Source of the DNA: CAYNWK01 sp964400875
Lineage (GTDB): Bacteria; Chloroflexota; Anaerolineae; Anaerolineales; UBA4823
Reading direction: 5' to 3'
DNA length: 10,077 nt
Assembly: GCA_964400875.1 (NCBI GenBank)
Contig: CAYNWK010000151.1
Span: forward strand, 1-10,077
The notes beneath the pieces are model-generated. The model did no database searches. It saw only the letters and a program-made list of their open reading frames with translations, and was not told the origin of the DNA. Positions 1 to 7,238 of this stretch are shown here, piece after piece. The translations under genes and the position numbers were made by a program. Numbering within the stretch: position 1 is the first letter of the stretch; the number at the start of each line of letters is the position of its first letter.

Positions 1-1776
1 TTCCTTGGGTTGCACGCCAGCGGCGCTTACCTGGTCTTTTACGAAAACTCGTATGATGGCTACCTGACCTTCGGGGAACACACTGAAGCCAGCTTCGAGG
101 ACGGCGCCCTGCGCTACTACCTTGTCCCTGGTCCTCCCGAACGTGCAGTAGAACGTTATATGGATTTGACCGGTCGGCCGCCCTTGCCGCCACGGTGGGC
201 CCTCGGATTTCACCAATCTCGCTGGGGGTACAAGAACGCGGACGACGTCCGGCAGGTTGTCGCAGGATTTCGACAACACCAGCTGCCATTGAACGCAGTC
301 CATCTGGACATCGATTACATGGACGGGTACCGGGTTTTCACGGTAGATTCCCAACGGTTCCCTGATCTCTCCGGGCTTTCCGAGGAATTACTCCGCCAAG
401 AGATCCGGCTGGTGGCGATACTCGACCCGGGCATCAAGCGAGATCCTGGATACTCAATGTACACTGAGGGCATCGAAGGCGGCCATTTTTGTAGAGCACC
501 GGACGGCGAACCGCAGCCTGGGTTGGTCTGGCCCGGCTGGAGCTTTTTTCCCGATTTCACGCAGAATAAGACCCGGGACTGGTGGGGGTCGCAATACCCG
601 GCGTTAATCGACCGCGGCATCAGCGGAATCTGGCATGACATGAACGAGCCGGCCGCATTCGCCGCCTGGGGAGAGCTGACCTTACCGCTGCCAACCCAAC
701 ACAGCCTCGAAGGTCGAGGGGGTGACCACCAAGAAGCCCATAACCTCTATGGTTTACTGATGAACCGGGCTGGATATGAGGCTTTGAAGCGAACTTATCC
801 TGAAATACGTCCCTGGATTTTGACACGCTCTGGTTGGGCCGGGATCGCGAGGTACGCCTGGCACTGGACCGGGGATATCGAAAGCAGCTGGGAATGTCTA
901 AAGCAGACGATCCCAACCTTGTTGGGATTAGGAATCTCGGGAGTTCCATTCTCAGGATCGGACATCGGGGGCTTTCTCGGCGATCCTGAGGCGGAGCTCT
1001 TCCTACGCTGGTTCCAGTTAGGCGCCTTCACTCCTTTCTTTCGAAGCCATTCTGCGTTGACTGCATCCCGAAGAGAACCTTGGACTTTCGATCCCGCCAC
1101 TTTAGACTCCATTCGCGCTGCCTTAGAATTGAGAAAAAACCTGCTGCCTTATCTTTACACGCTAGCCTGGCGGACCCACAAACGTGGAATACCGATGATG
1201 CGGCCGTTATTCTGGGAAAATCCAGAGGACGAAAACCTTTGGGACGTGGATGACTGTTTCTTGTTAGGGTCTGAACTGCTGGTTGCCCCGGTTCTTGAGC
1301 CAGGAATCGAGACTCGCCAGGTAATATTTCCTCCCAGAACATGGTATGACTTGCAAACTGATGAGATTTACAATGGTCCTGGAGAGCAATCCTGCCCGGT
1401 ACGCACGGAGCACATCCCCATTTTCGTAAAAGGCGGGAGCATTCTTCCAATGGAAAGCCAAGCAAAATTGAGCTTGCACATCTATCCTTCTGCCGAACGC
1501 TCCGCTCAAGGATCTGTTTATTTTGATTCTGGTGAGAGCTCTGTCGAGCAGGAAAACGATTGGCGCCAAGATACCTGGAGACTTTCACCTACGAAGGAAG
1601 GCGGCGTGATCGCCTGGAAAACAGAGGGAAACTACCCTTTCCCTTACCACTATCTCGAAATCGAGCTTCACGGCAGCAAGCTCTTTCAGGTTTATAGGGA
1701 TGGGGAAATCGTTCCACATGCTCAAAATCGCTTTCTAACTTCGATTTTCGAGCAAGTACAGCTTTCTTTCAAGTGA
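1..1776 (+). CDS. GH31 family alpha-glucosidase, 5' partial
   Basis: The gene is open at the left window edge. The frame is open from base 1 (TTC CTT GGG TTG), so the TTG at 10 is most likely an internal Leu and not the start. The 591 residues present cover the end of the N-terminal beta domain, the whole catalytic barrel and the C-terminal beta domains; about 150-250 N-terminal residues are missing compared with usual GH31 enzymes. Numbering from base 1, LDIDYMDGYRVF (102-113) is the substrate-pocket strand, the nucleophile is Asp213 in IWHDMNEP (codon 637-639), and the acid/base is Asp292 in HWTGDIESSW (codon 874-876). GSDIGGF (319-325) is another family motif. These fit retaining hydrolysis of terminal alpha-1,4-glucosyl residues from maltose or maltooligosaccharides. 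Exact specificity (glucosidase or another GH31 activity) cannot be fixed from sequence alone. No signal peptide can be judged. A CNNM gene follows after 31 bp. Confidence 0.93.
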   Translation, partial: FLGLHASGAYLVFYENSYDGYLTFGEHTEASFEDGALRYYLVPGPPERAVERYMDLTGRPPLPPRWALGFHQSRWGYKNADDVRQVVAGFRQHQLPLNAVHLDIDYMDGYRVFTVDSQRFPDLSGLSEELLRQEIRLVAILDPGIKRDPGYSMYTEGIEGGHFCRAPDGEPQPGLVWPGWSFFPDFTQNKTRDWWGSQYPALIDRGISGIWHDMNEPAAFAAWGELTLPLPTQHSLEGRGGDHQEAHNLYGLLMNRAGYEALKRTYPEIRPWILTRSGWAGIARYAWHWTGDIESSWECLKQTIPTLLGLGISGVPFSGSDIGGFLGDPEAELFLRWFQLGAFTPFFRSHSALTASRREPWTFDPATLDSIRAALELRKNLLPYLYTLAWRTHKRGIPMMRPLFWENPEDENLWDVDDCFLLGSELLVAPVLEPGIETRQVIFPPRTWYDLQTDEIYNGPGEQSCPVRTEHIPIFVKGGSILPMESQAKLSLHIYPSAERSAQGSVYFDSGESSVEQENDWRQDTWRLSPTKEGGVIAWKTEGNYPFPYHYLEIELHGSKLFQVYRDGEIVPHAQNRFLTSIFEQVQLSFK

Positions 1777-1792
1777 ATGCGAATGAACATGT

Positions 1793-1798
1793 TATACT
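1793..1798 (+). promoter_or_regulatory. possible -10 element upstream of first CNNM gene
   Basis: TATACT matches the bacterial -10 consensus at five of six bases and lies in the 31-bp gap after the glucosidase gene. Its centre is only about 12 bases before the ATG at 1808, so a transcript started here would have almost no leader. No convincing -35 hexamer is seen 16-18 bases upstream. This could be chance. Confidence 0.25.
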
Positions 1799-1807
1799 AA
1801 TCGAAAG

Positions 1808-3142
1808 ATGGCTTGGCTTCTGGTCGTACTTACAATCTCCCTGCTGATTTTTTTCAACGCATTATACGTCGCCGCTGAATTTTCGACGGTCAGCGCACGG
1901 CACTCGCGCCTCACCCAACTGGCCAACGAAGGCAATGCGATGGCGCGTTTTCTGCTGTCTATCGTCCGAGAACCAAAAAACTTAGACAGTTACATCGCTG
2001 CCTGCCAGCTGGGGATCACGGCGTCCAGCCTAGTATTGGGGTTCTATGGACAGTCGCGCTTGACGCCGGTGATTGCGCCTTATTTAAACCGTTTTGGTAA
2101 TCTATCCGAGGCTGCTGCAATCTCGATCACCACTACCGGCGTGCTGCTGTTCCTGACGGCTTTACAAGTCATTCTCGGAGAGCTCTTGCCCAAATCCATT
2201 GGCATCCAGTATCCGGAACGACTGGCCCTGCTTACAGCCCTGCCTATGCGCTGGTCCAATGCGCTGTTCACACCCTTTATCTGGTTGTTCAACGGCAGCG
2301 GGCAGTTGATCTTACGGATGCTCGGTCTCTCAGCTCACCCCGAACATCTACACATACACCAGCCGCAAGAGATCATGATGCTGGTGGAAGAGAGCAGCGC
2401 AGGAGGGGTCCTCGACCAGGTTGAGCGCCGGTTGCTGACCAATTCACTGCAGTTGGGGGAGTTGAGCGTCCGCCAGGTGATGATCCCGCGCAACCGCATG
2501 CTGGCTGCCTCCGCAGACCAGGAATGTTCCGAGCTGCTTGGTTTGCTCGCCGATTCCCCATTCTCGCGGCTACCGCTTTATGATGGATCGGTGGATAACA
2601 TCATCGGCATCGTTCATCTCAAAGATTTACTGTGCTTACGGTTGCAAACAGGCCAGCACGATGTGCGAGAAGCCATGCGGCCTGTCCCGTTCGTACCCGA
2701 AACATTACCGGTGGACGAGGTGTTCGCCATGTTACAGCGGAAACGGTACCACGTGGCGATCGTCCTCGATGAGTATGGCGGGACGGCGGGTCTGGTATCC
2801 CTGGAGGATCTGATCGAGGAGATCTTCGGCGAACTGCAGGACGAATTCGATACCGAGACAACACCTTCGATTAAGTTCCTCTCCGAAGACCGGGTGCAGC
2901 TGCGCGGTGACTTCCTGATCGATGAACTAAACGAAGTGCTGGACCTCGATTTACCCAACGTAGACATCGATACAATAGGCGGGCTCGTGCTAAACCAGTT
3001 GGGCCACGTACCTGATGTCGGAGAAAGGCTCCAAATTGATGGTCTGGCTCTCGTGGTAGAGGCGATGGATGGAAACGGTGTAAAAGCAGTCAGTTTAAGC
3101 GCATCTCCTGAAGAGATCGAGAGACTGAGGGAATGGCAGTGA
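1808..3142 (+). CDS. CNNM/CorC (HlyC-type) transporter, first of a tandem pair
   Basis: The 444-residue protein has the full CNNM architecture. An N-terminal membrane domain covers residues 1-170, with a first helix LLVVLTISLLIFFNALYVAA and the family motif GELLPKSIG (124-132). A CBS pair follows at about 218-342, its second repeat ending in DEYGGTAGLVSLEDLIEE (321-338). A C-terminal CorC/HlyC transporter-associated domain covers about 357-430. Members of this family (CorC, MpfA, YhdP and eukaryotic CNNM) are linked to magnesium or other divalent-cation export, and the old name hemolysin is misleading. The CBS pair usually binds an adenine nucleotide. The ATG at 1808 is preceded by GAAAG directly adjacent and has no well-spaced Shine-Dalgarno, but it places the start at the normal family position. 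The end overlaps the next CNNM gene, so the two are surely co-transcribed. The transported ion cannot be read from the sequence. Confidence 0.95.
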   Translation: MAWLLVVLTISLLIFFNALYVAAEFSTVSARHSRLTQLANEGNAMARFLLSIVREPKNLDSYIAACQLGITASSLVLGFYGQSRLTPVIAPYLNRFGNLSEAAAISITTTGVLLFLTALQVILGELLPKSIGIQYPERLALLTALPMRWSNALFTPFIWLFNGSGQLILRMLGLSAHPEHLHIHQPQEIMMLVEESSAGGVLDQVERRLLTNSLQLGELSVRQVMIPRNRMLAASADQECSELLGLLADSPFSRLPLYDGSVDNIIGIVHLKDLLCLRLQTGQHDVREAMRPVPFVPETLPVDEVFAMLQRKRYHVAIVLDEYGGTAGLVSLEDLIEEIFGELQDEFDTETTPSIKFLSEDRVQLRGDFLIDELNEVLDLDLPNVDIDTIGGLVLNQLGHVPDVGERLQIDGLALVVEAMDGNGVKAVSLSASPEEIERLREWQ

Positions 3143-4545
3143 TTGCTGAGTTCCTGGTTCCCATTCTGATCATCGCCGTATTAATTCTGCTGAACGGGAT
3201 ATTCGTCGCAGCCGAATTCGCCATTGTCGGAGCCCCTCAAACTCGGATTGCCCAAAGAGCAGAGGCCGGGTCGAGCATTGCTAAGCGCGTGTTAAAGATC
3301 TTGCGCGATCCCGATGAACAAAACCGCTACTTGGCCACGGCTCAGGTGGGGATCACCATTGCCAGTTTAGGACTGGGCATGTACGGTGAACATACCGTCG
3401 CGGAATGGTTATTAAGCCCCTTGGAAAGCCTGGGCAGGTTTGCCGAACCAGCTGCTCATTCTATCGCCGTCGTCCTATCCGTTGGCTTGTTAACTTACAT
3501 TCATGTGGTTATTGGCGAAATGGTGCCGAAATCAATCTCGCTTGGATCAGCCGAAAAAACTGTACTGCGACTGGCCAGACCCATGGTGATCATGGAGCGA
3601 CTATTCTTCCCGGTCGTCGCCGTGCTCAACGGCATCGGCAACTGGATCGTCAGACTCATTGGCATCCCTTCTGCCGGGAAACAGGCAAGGTTGTTTTCAC
3701 CGCAAGAATTGGAATATATCGTCGAAGAAAGCTACGCCGGAGGTTTGCTCGATCCAGAAGAGCACTTATACCTAGAGAACATCTTTGATTTGAGCGAACG
3801 CACTGTTGGGCAGGTGATGACGCCACGCACCCGCATTGTAGGCATCCCTATCGCGAGTGAAGAATCGATAGTCCTACGTCGAGCCTGCCAAGCTCGCTTT
3901 ACCCGGTTGCCGGTATTTGATGGAGATTTGGATCACATTGTAGGCATCATTCACCTCAAACAGCTCGCCCGGCAACAAACACACTCGGACGAAGCTTTCG
4001 ATTTACGCAAGTTATCTCGCCAGCCAATTTTTGTACCCGAATCGCTCTCTCTAGAAGCTTTGCTAGTTCGGTTTCGCAAAGAAGGCTTGCAGATGGCCAT
4101 CGTCATCGATGAGTTTGGGGGTACCGCCGGTCTGATCACATTGGAGGACCTGGTCGAAGAGGTGGTAGGCGAAATTCAGGATGAATTCGACCAAGAGATC
4201 GACCCAATCCAACGACTGGCGCCGCGCAAGCTGCGCGTCCGAGGCGACCTATTGTTGGATGAACTCAACCAACATTTCAATTTGAGCTTGACCCAAGAAG
4301 ACGCCGATACGGTCGGTGGCCTGGTGATGACGCTGCTAGGCAGGGTGCTTCACACGGGGGATACGGTTGAAACCCAGGGAGTTCGATTCGAAGTGGAGAC
4401 GGTGAAAGGGCTCGCCGTCCAGACACTGCTCGTTTACTTACCCTCGGAAGAGGACGAGGATAACTCCCAATCCGATGCGGAACAGCATTCTGCGCAAGCA
4501 AGATCTTCCAATCTGTTCGTCACCGGGCAAGATTCATCAAACTAA
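3133..4545 (+). CDS. CNNM/CorC (HlyC-type) transporter, second of a tandem pair
   Basis: This 470-residue paralogue of the preceding gene has the same order of domains: a CNNM membrane domain (about 5-180, with NGIFVAAEFA at 21-30 and GEMVPKSIS at 128-136), a CBS pair (about 222-347, with DEFGGTAGLITLEDLVEE at 326-343) and a CorC/HlyC domain (about 362-436). It differs from its neighbour by an extra acidic, Ser/Gln-rich tail after residue 437 that looks disordered. Likely role: divalent-cation transport at the cytoplasmic membrane, perhaps as a heteromer with the first protein, since CNNM proteins dimerise (inference). Start choice: ATG 3133 overlaps the upstream gene by 10 bp but sits one or two bases after GAGGGA (3127-3132), which is too close. 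In-frame GTG 3139 has a 6-base spacing and a typical 4-bp GTGA overlap, and could be the true start, giving 468 residues. Confidence 0.95.
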   Translation: MAVIAEFLVPILIIAVLILLNGIFVAAEFAIVGAPQTRIAQRAEAGSSIAKRVLKILRDPDEQNRYLATAQVGITIASLGLGMYGEHTVAEWLLSPLESLGRFAEPAAHSIAVVLSVGLLTYIHVVIGEMVPKSISLGSAEKTVLRLARPMVIMERLFFPVVAVLNGIGNWIVRLIGIPSAGKQARLFSPQELEYIVEESYAGGLLDPEEHLYLENIFDLSERTVGQVMTPRTRIVGIPIASEESIVLRRACQARFTRLPVFDGDLDHIVGIIHLKQLARQQTHSDEAFDLRKLSRQPIFVPESLSLEALLVRFRKEGLQMAIVIDEFGGTAGLITLEDLVEEVVGEIQDEFDQEIDPIQRLAPRKLRVRGDLLLDELNQHFNLSLTQEDADTVGGLVMTLLGRVLHTGDTVETQGVRFEVETVKGLAVQTLLVYLPSEEDEDNSQSDAEQHSAQARSSNLFVTGQDSSN

Positions 4546-4617
4546 ATTAGAACTTCCCATTGAGCTGCATCGCTTACCCGTATCAACATCAAGCCCTAAT
4601 CCAAAACTAGCGAAAGC

Positions 4618-4621
4618 GAGG
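4618..4621 (+). promoter_or_regulatory. ribosome binding site of aldo/keto reductase
   Basis: GAGG lies five bases before the ATG at 4627 and supports that start. The 81-bp gap before the gene (4546-4626) shows no clear hairpin terminator. It contains TTGAGC followed 15 bases later by TATCAA, too weak to call a promoter. Confidence 0.6.
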
Positions 4622-4626
4622 TATCC

Positions 4627-5598
4627 ATGCTTTACACCAACCTTGGACGAACTGGTTTGAAAGTCAGCCGTCTGTGCTTGGGCACGATGAATTTTGGCCC
4701 CCATACCGAAGAAGAGCCAAGCCATGCGATCATGGATGCTGCGCTCGAGCAAGGGATAAATTTCTTCGACACGGCAAATGTTTACGGGTGGGAGCGGGGC
4801 AAAGGCGTTACCGAGCAGATCATGGGACGTTGGCTGGCTAAAGGCGGCGGACGGCGCGATCAAATCGTATTAGCGACCAAAGTCTACGGGAGGATGGGGG
4901 AAGGACCGAACGACCGACGGCTATCCGCATACCACATCCGCAAAGCTTGCGAGGACAGCTTGCGCCGGCTGCAGACCGATCACATCGATCTATACCAAAT
5001 GCATCACATCGATCGAGATACCCCTTGGGAGGAGATCTGGCAAGCGATGGAACTATTGGTGCAACAAGGGAAGATCCTGTACGTAGGCAGCAGCAATTTT
5101 GCCGGTATTGATATCATCGAAGCTCAATGTAGCGCCAAAGAACGCCATTTCATGGGGCTGGTTTCGGAACAGAGCCTGTACAATCTGACGGCGAGGACTA
5201 TCGAGCTGGAGGTTATCCCGGCTTGCCGGCGTTCCGGCCTGGCGTTGATACCTTGGAGTCCGCTGGCAGGCGGGCTTCTTGCCGGCGCGCTGGAGAAGGA
5301 AAACCAGGGACGTCGTTCATCGGAGCGTATTCAGAGAGAATTGGAAAAGAAACGCAGCCAGTTGCGTTCGTTTGAGACATTCTGCCGCGAATTGGGGGAA
5401 GAACCAGCCAATGTGGCGCTGGCTTGGCAACTTCACAATCCGGTCGTAACCGCTCCAATCATAGGTCCACGAACTATGGAACAGCTAGAAGAAAGCTTGA
5501 ATGCGTTGGAGATCATCCTTTCCGACGAACATATGGTGCGTCTGAACGAGATCTGGCCCGGTCCAGGCGGAGAAGCGCCGGAAGCCTACGCCTGGTGA
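4627..5598 (+). CDS. aldo/keto reductase, NAD(P)H-dependent
   Basis: The 323 residues form a complete (beta/alpha)8 aldo/keto reductase. The catalytic tetrad can be read as Asp48 (NFFDTA), Tyr53 (NVYGWE), Lys85 (ATKVYG) and His126 (DLYQMHHID). Other family marks are LGTMNFG near the N-terminus, GKILYVGSSNF (148-158), the IPWSPLAGGLLAG loop and the cofactor-binding segment GPRTMEQLEESLNAL (280-294). It begins with LGRTGLKVSRLCLGTMNFG and ends PGPGGEAPEAYAW, as in many bacterial AKRs related to the potassium-channel beta-subunit and YghZ/AKR11-14 group. It probably reduces aldehydes or ketones in the cytoplasm with NADPH; the substrate is not identifiable. The gene follows the CNNM pair after 81 bp with its own ribosome binding site, and faces the ccdA-like gene tail to tail with a 14-bp gap. 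Confidence 0.94.
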   Translation: MLYTNLGRTGLKVSRLCLGTMNFGPHTEEEPSHAIMDAALEQGINFFDTANVYGWERGKGVTEQIMGRWLAKGGGRRDQIVLATKVYGRMGEGPNDRRLSAYHIRKACEDSLRRLQTDHIDLYQMHHIDRDTPWEEIWQAMELLVQQGKILYVGSSNFAGIDIIEAQCSAKERHFMGLVSEQSLYNLTARTIELEVIPACRRSGLALIPWSPLAGGLLAGALEKENQGRRSSERIQRELEKKRSQLRSFETFCRELGEEPANVALAWQLHNPVVTAPIIGPRTMEQLEESLNALEIILSDEHMVRLNEIWPGPGGEAPEAYAW

Positions 5599-5612
5599 GT
5601 TGGAAGATTTGT

Positions 5613-6287
5613 TTAAATGAAGGTCCGGATCAAAGCCCAATTCTGGTAGAGATCGTAGATTGCTACACCGATCAACAGGACCCCACCGACGACGTTGATC
5701 AGCCGGGCTCTCCTGGCGAACATACGCGTGATCCAGCGTTGTGCTGCCCCGGAGAGGAATGACAAGATCAATAAAGGCAGGCCGAACCCCAGCCCGAACC
5801 AGAGGAACACGGATAATTTATCGATCACGTCCGCCGGGGTCAGAGAAAGGGCAAAAATTCCCACAACAAATGGTCCCGAGCACGGCAGCGCAATTGGCCC
5901 ATAGAGAAGGCCATATACAAACGCGTTCAAATAGGGATGGGAAAGAAAAGGCACCTGCACCTGCGGCAAACCCTTGAACACGTTAATATCCGCCAATAGC
6001 ATCAAGCCTAATATGAGGATCAGCCCATCCGCCAGCGGGATGAACACCGATAAAACCCGGCCCACGGAAACGGATAACAGCGCGATTACCCCACCCAAAA
6101 TCAACATCATCGCCAGCACGCCGGCCAGCACGAAAAATCCCAGGATATACCGCCCGGAACGACTGGTCGTCCTCTCAGCGCCGCCGCTTAGATAAGCCAG
6201 GAACCCCGGGTACAAGGGTAAGACGCAAGGACTGGTGGTCGCCAGCAACCCGATCGAGAACGAGGTAAAGATCACGTCGAATGTCAT
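5613..6287 (-). CDS. ccdA: CcdA-type transmembrane thiol-electron transporter
   Basis: The 224-residue, almost wholly hydrophobic protein has about six membrane helices (roughly 5-32, 46-73, 80-100, 118-147, 157-180 and 195-216). Its only two cysteines sit in the two diagnostic CcdA motifs: Cys21 in TSPCVLPLYPGF and Cys136 in ALPCSGPFVVG. CcdA proteins are the short relatives of the DsbD membrane domain. They take electrons from cytoplasmic thioredoxin and pass them to a thioredoxin-like protein outside. The upstream gene codes for exactly such a partner, with a 77-bp gap and the same direction, so they probably form an operon. No cytochrome c maturation genes are visible, so a general thiol-reducing role is as likely as cytochrome assembly. 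ATG 6287 is the only sensible start, since no in-frame start lies close upstream, but it lacks a Shine-Dalgarno: the mRNA before it reads TTCCTCCCCC. Confidence 0.92.
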   Translation of the reverse strand: MTFDVIFTSFSIGLLATTSPCVLPLYPGFLAYLSGGAERTTSRSGRYILGFFVLAGVLAMMLILGGVIALLSVSVGRVLSVFIPLADGLILILGLMLLADINVFKGLPQVQVPFLSHPYLNAFVYGLLYGPIALPCSGPFVVGIFALSLTPADVIDKLSVFLWFGLGFGLPLLILSFLSGAAQRWITRMFARRARLINVVGGVLLIGVAIYDLYQNWALIRTFI

Positions 6288-6316
6288 GGGGGAGGAACCT
6301 CGAGAGCCAAAGTAAT

Positions 6317-6343
6317 GGGGAGGGAGACGTTACTCTTGTCCCC
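6317..6343 (-). other. weak imperfect hairpin in lipoprotein-ccdA spacer
   Basis: GGGGA (6317-6321) can pair with TCCCC (6339-6343), and GAG (6324-6326) with CTC (6333-6335), around a six-base loop and a small internal loop. It lies between the stop of the lipoprotein gene and the start of ccdA. No T-run follows on the transcribed strand, so it is not a classical terminator. It might reduce read-through or stabilise the upstream mRNA, or be chance. Confidence 0.2.
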
Positions 6344-6364
6344 ACAACAACGATTAAGTTTCGA

Positions 6365-7120
6365 TTAGGAGCCTTCGTTCAGGAAAGGTTCGAGCGCTTG
6401 CTGGAGATCGGCGGCGGATTTTATTCCAAATGGTAGGGGATGCGCCTCTCCATGGCGATCGACAATCAACATCGGAGTTGAGGGCGGGTTTAAAAATTGC
6501 TGACCATACAGCTGGCTGAGCTCCTGGGAGGTTTCCTTGGGTGAGACCGCATAAACCCAATGAAATCCGTTATTTTCAACGTAAGTCTTCAAATCGGGCG
6601 CCTGCTCGAAAGGGTCTATATCTAAACCAAGGCTGATAAAATCATCCCGTTCCCCTAACATATCATGCAGCTCCAGGACCTGTTTCTGTTGCTGCAGACA
6701 ATTCGTGCACCAGATCGCCATGGTTTCAACTAATACGACTTTCCCCTGATAATCCTTTAGGGTGAAGGAGTTCCCAGAGCGAACGTTTACGAGCTCCCTA
6801 CCAAACCAATCCGGCGCCGCCATCTCCCCCGATGCCATGGATTCGCCTTCTTCCACCATCTCGCCGTCAGCTGCCTGCTTATCCTCCATTTGGGCTTGCA
6901 CAGGCTCATCCGTTGCTTGCTCCATAGGCGCTTCTTCCATGGTATCCCCCACCTTCGTAGCCTTCATCATCTCAGCGTTAACCCCTTGCTCAGTACTCAT
7001 CTCTGTCGCAGGAGCGGTTTCCAAAGACGCTGGCGTCGACGAAGGGTTCGCTGCCGTGCAGGCGACCAGGATCAGCGCAAGGACGGTAAGTAAGGTGATG
7101 TTGAACATCTTTAATCGCAT
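6365..7120 (-). CDS. thioredoxin-fold (redoxin/TlpA-like) lipoprotein with acidic Met-rich linker
   Basis: The best start is ATG 7120, five bases after a perfect GGAGG, giving 251 residues; a TTG 12 bases upstream lies across that site and is unlikely. Residues 1-20 form a lipoprotein signal peptide with lipobox LVAC and lipidated Cys21. Residues 22-104 are a low-complexity linker with no aromatic residue, rich in Glu/Asp, Ala, Thr and Met. A thioredoxin fold follows from about 105, with active site WCTNC (Cys138 and Cys141) and the cis-proline segment STPMLIVD (Pro216). The only cysteines are the lipid anchor and the CxxC pair, so the protein should shuttle between dithiol and disulfide on the outer face of the membrane. 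The downstream CcdA is its probable electron donor. Known relatives include ResA/TlpA/CcsX-type reductases; the client here is unknown. It is divergent from the response-regulator gene. Confidence 0.9.
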   Translation of the reverse strand: MRLKMFNITLLTVLALILVACTAANPSSTPASLETAPATEMSTEQGVNAEMMKATKVGDTMEEAPMEQATDEPVQAQMEDKQAADGEMVEEGESMASGEMAAPDWFGRELVNVRSGNSFTLKDYQGKVVLVETMAIWCTNCLQQQKQVLELHDMLGERDDFISLGLDIDPFEQAPDLKTYVENNGFHWVYAVSPKETSQELSQLYGQQFLNPPSTPMLIVDRHGEAHPLPFGIKSAADLQQALEPFLNEGS

Positions 7121-7125
7121 GGTAT

Positions 7126-7130
7126 CCTCC
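7126..7130 (-). promoter_or_regulatory. ribosome binding site of thioredoxin-fold lipoprotein
   Basis: Read on the minus strand this is GGAGG, followed by ATACC and then the ATG at 7120. It is a full match to the Shine-Dalgarno core with ideal spacing, and decides the start against the TTG at 7132. Confidence 0.8.
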
Positions 7131-7133
7131 AAG

Positions 7134-7235
7134 TTACAAACTTTGCTACACTAAGGATCTTACACTGCGGAGGTTAACAAACTTGGCTTACAAAACAGAT
7201 GCGAAATGATTACAATTTTCTGAACGGACCTTACA
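7134..7235. repeat. cluster of five TTACA motifs in divergent promoter region
   Basis: TTACA occurs on the plus strand at 7134, 7160, 7188, 7210 and 7231, with TTAACA at 7174 and CTACA at 7146. Three copies are extended to CTTACA (7159, 7187, 7230). GTTACAAACTT (7133-7143) and GTTAACAAACTT (7173-7184) are a longer near-repeat. Spacings of 26, 28, 22 and 21 bases are close to two helical turns for the last three copies. Such motifs resemble the TTAACA-like boxes of PhoP/OmpR-type regulators, but the match is by eye only. Confidence 0.4.
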
Positions 7236-7238
7236 TCC

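Noticed and set aside
1028..1588. 186-codon open frame on the minus strand inside the glucosidase gene
   Set aside because: It lies wholly antisense to a clear GH31 catalytic domain, has no recognisable motif and a composition expected of a shadow frame.
4546..4626. Promoter or terminator between the CNNM pair and the aldo/keto reductase
   Set aside because: Only a weak TTGAGC/TATCAA pair with 15-base spacing is seen and no stable hairpin with a T-run.
6315..6368. 17-codon plus-strand mini-ORF after a GGGGGAGGA tract
   Set aside because: The tract is about 18 bases from the ATG, too far for a ribosome binding site, and the peptide has no notable features.
5613..7120. Cytochrome c maturation locus
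   Set aside because: Only CcdA and a thioredoxin-like lipoprotein are present; no ResB/ResC, CcmF, haem-handling or c-type cytochrome CXXCH gene is in the window, so the narrower name was not used.
7121..7132. TTG 7132 as start of the thioredoxin-fold lipoprotein
   Set aside because: It overlaps the GGAGG that serves ATG 7120; the signal peptide is also more normal from the ATG.
6762..7154. 130-codon open frame on the plus strand opposite the lipoprotein gene
   Set aside because: The minus-strand frame has a lipobox, a CxxC thioredoxin site and a perfect ribosome binding site; the plus frame mirrors its low-complexity linker.
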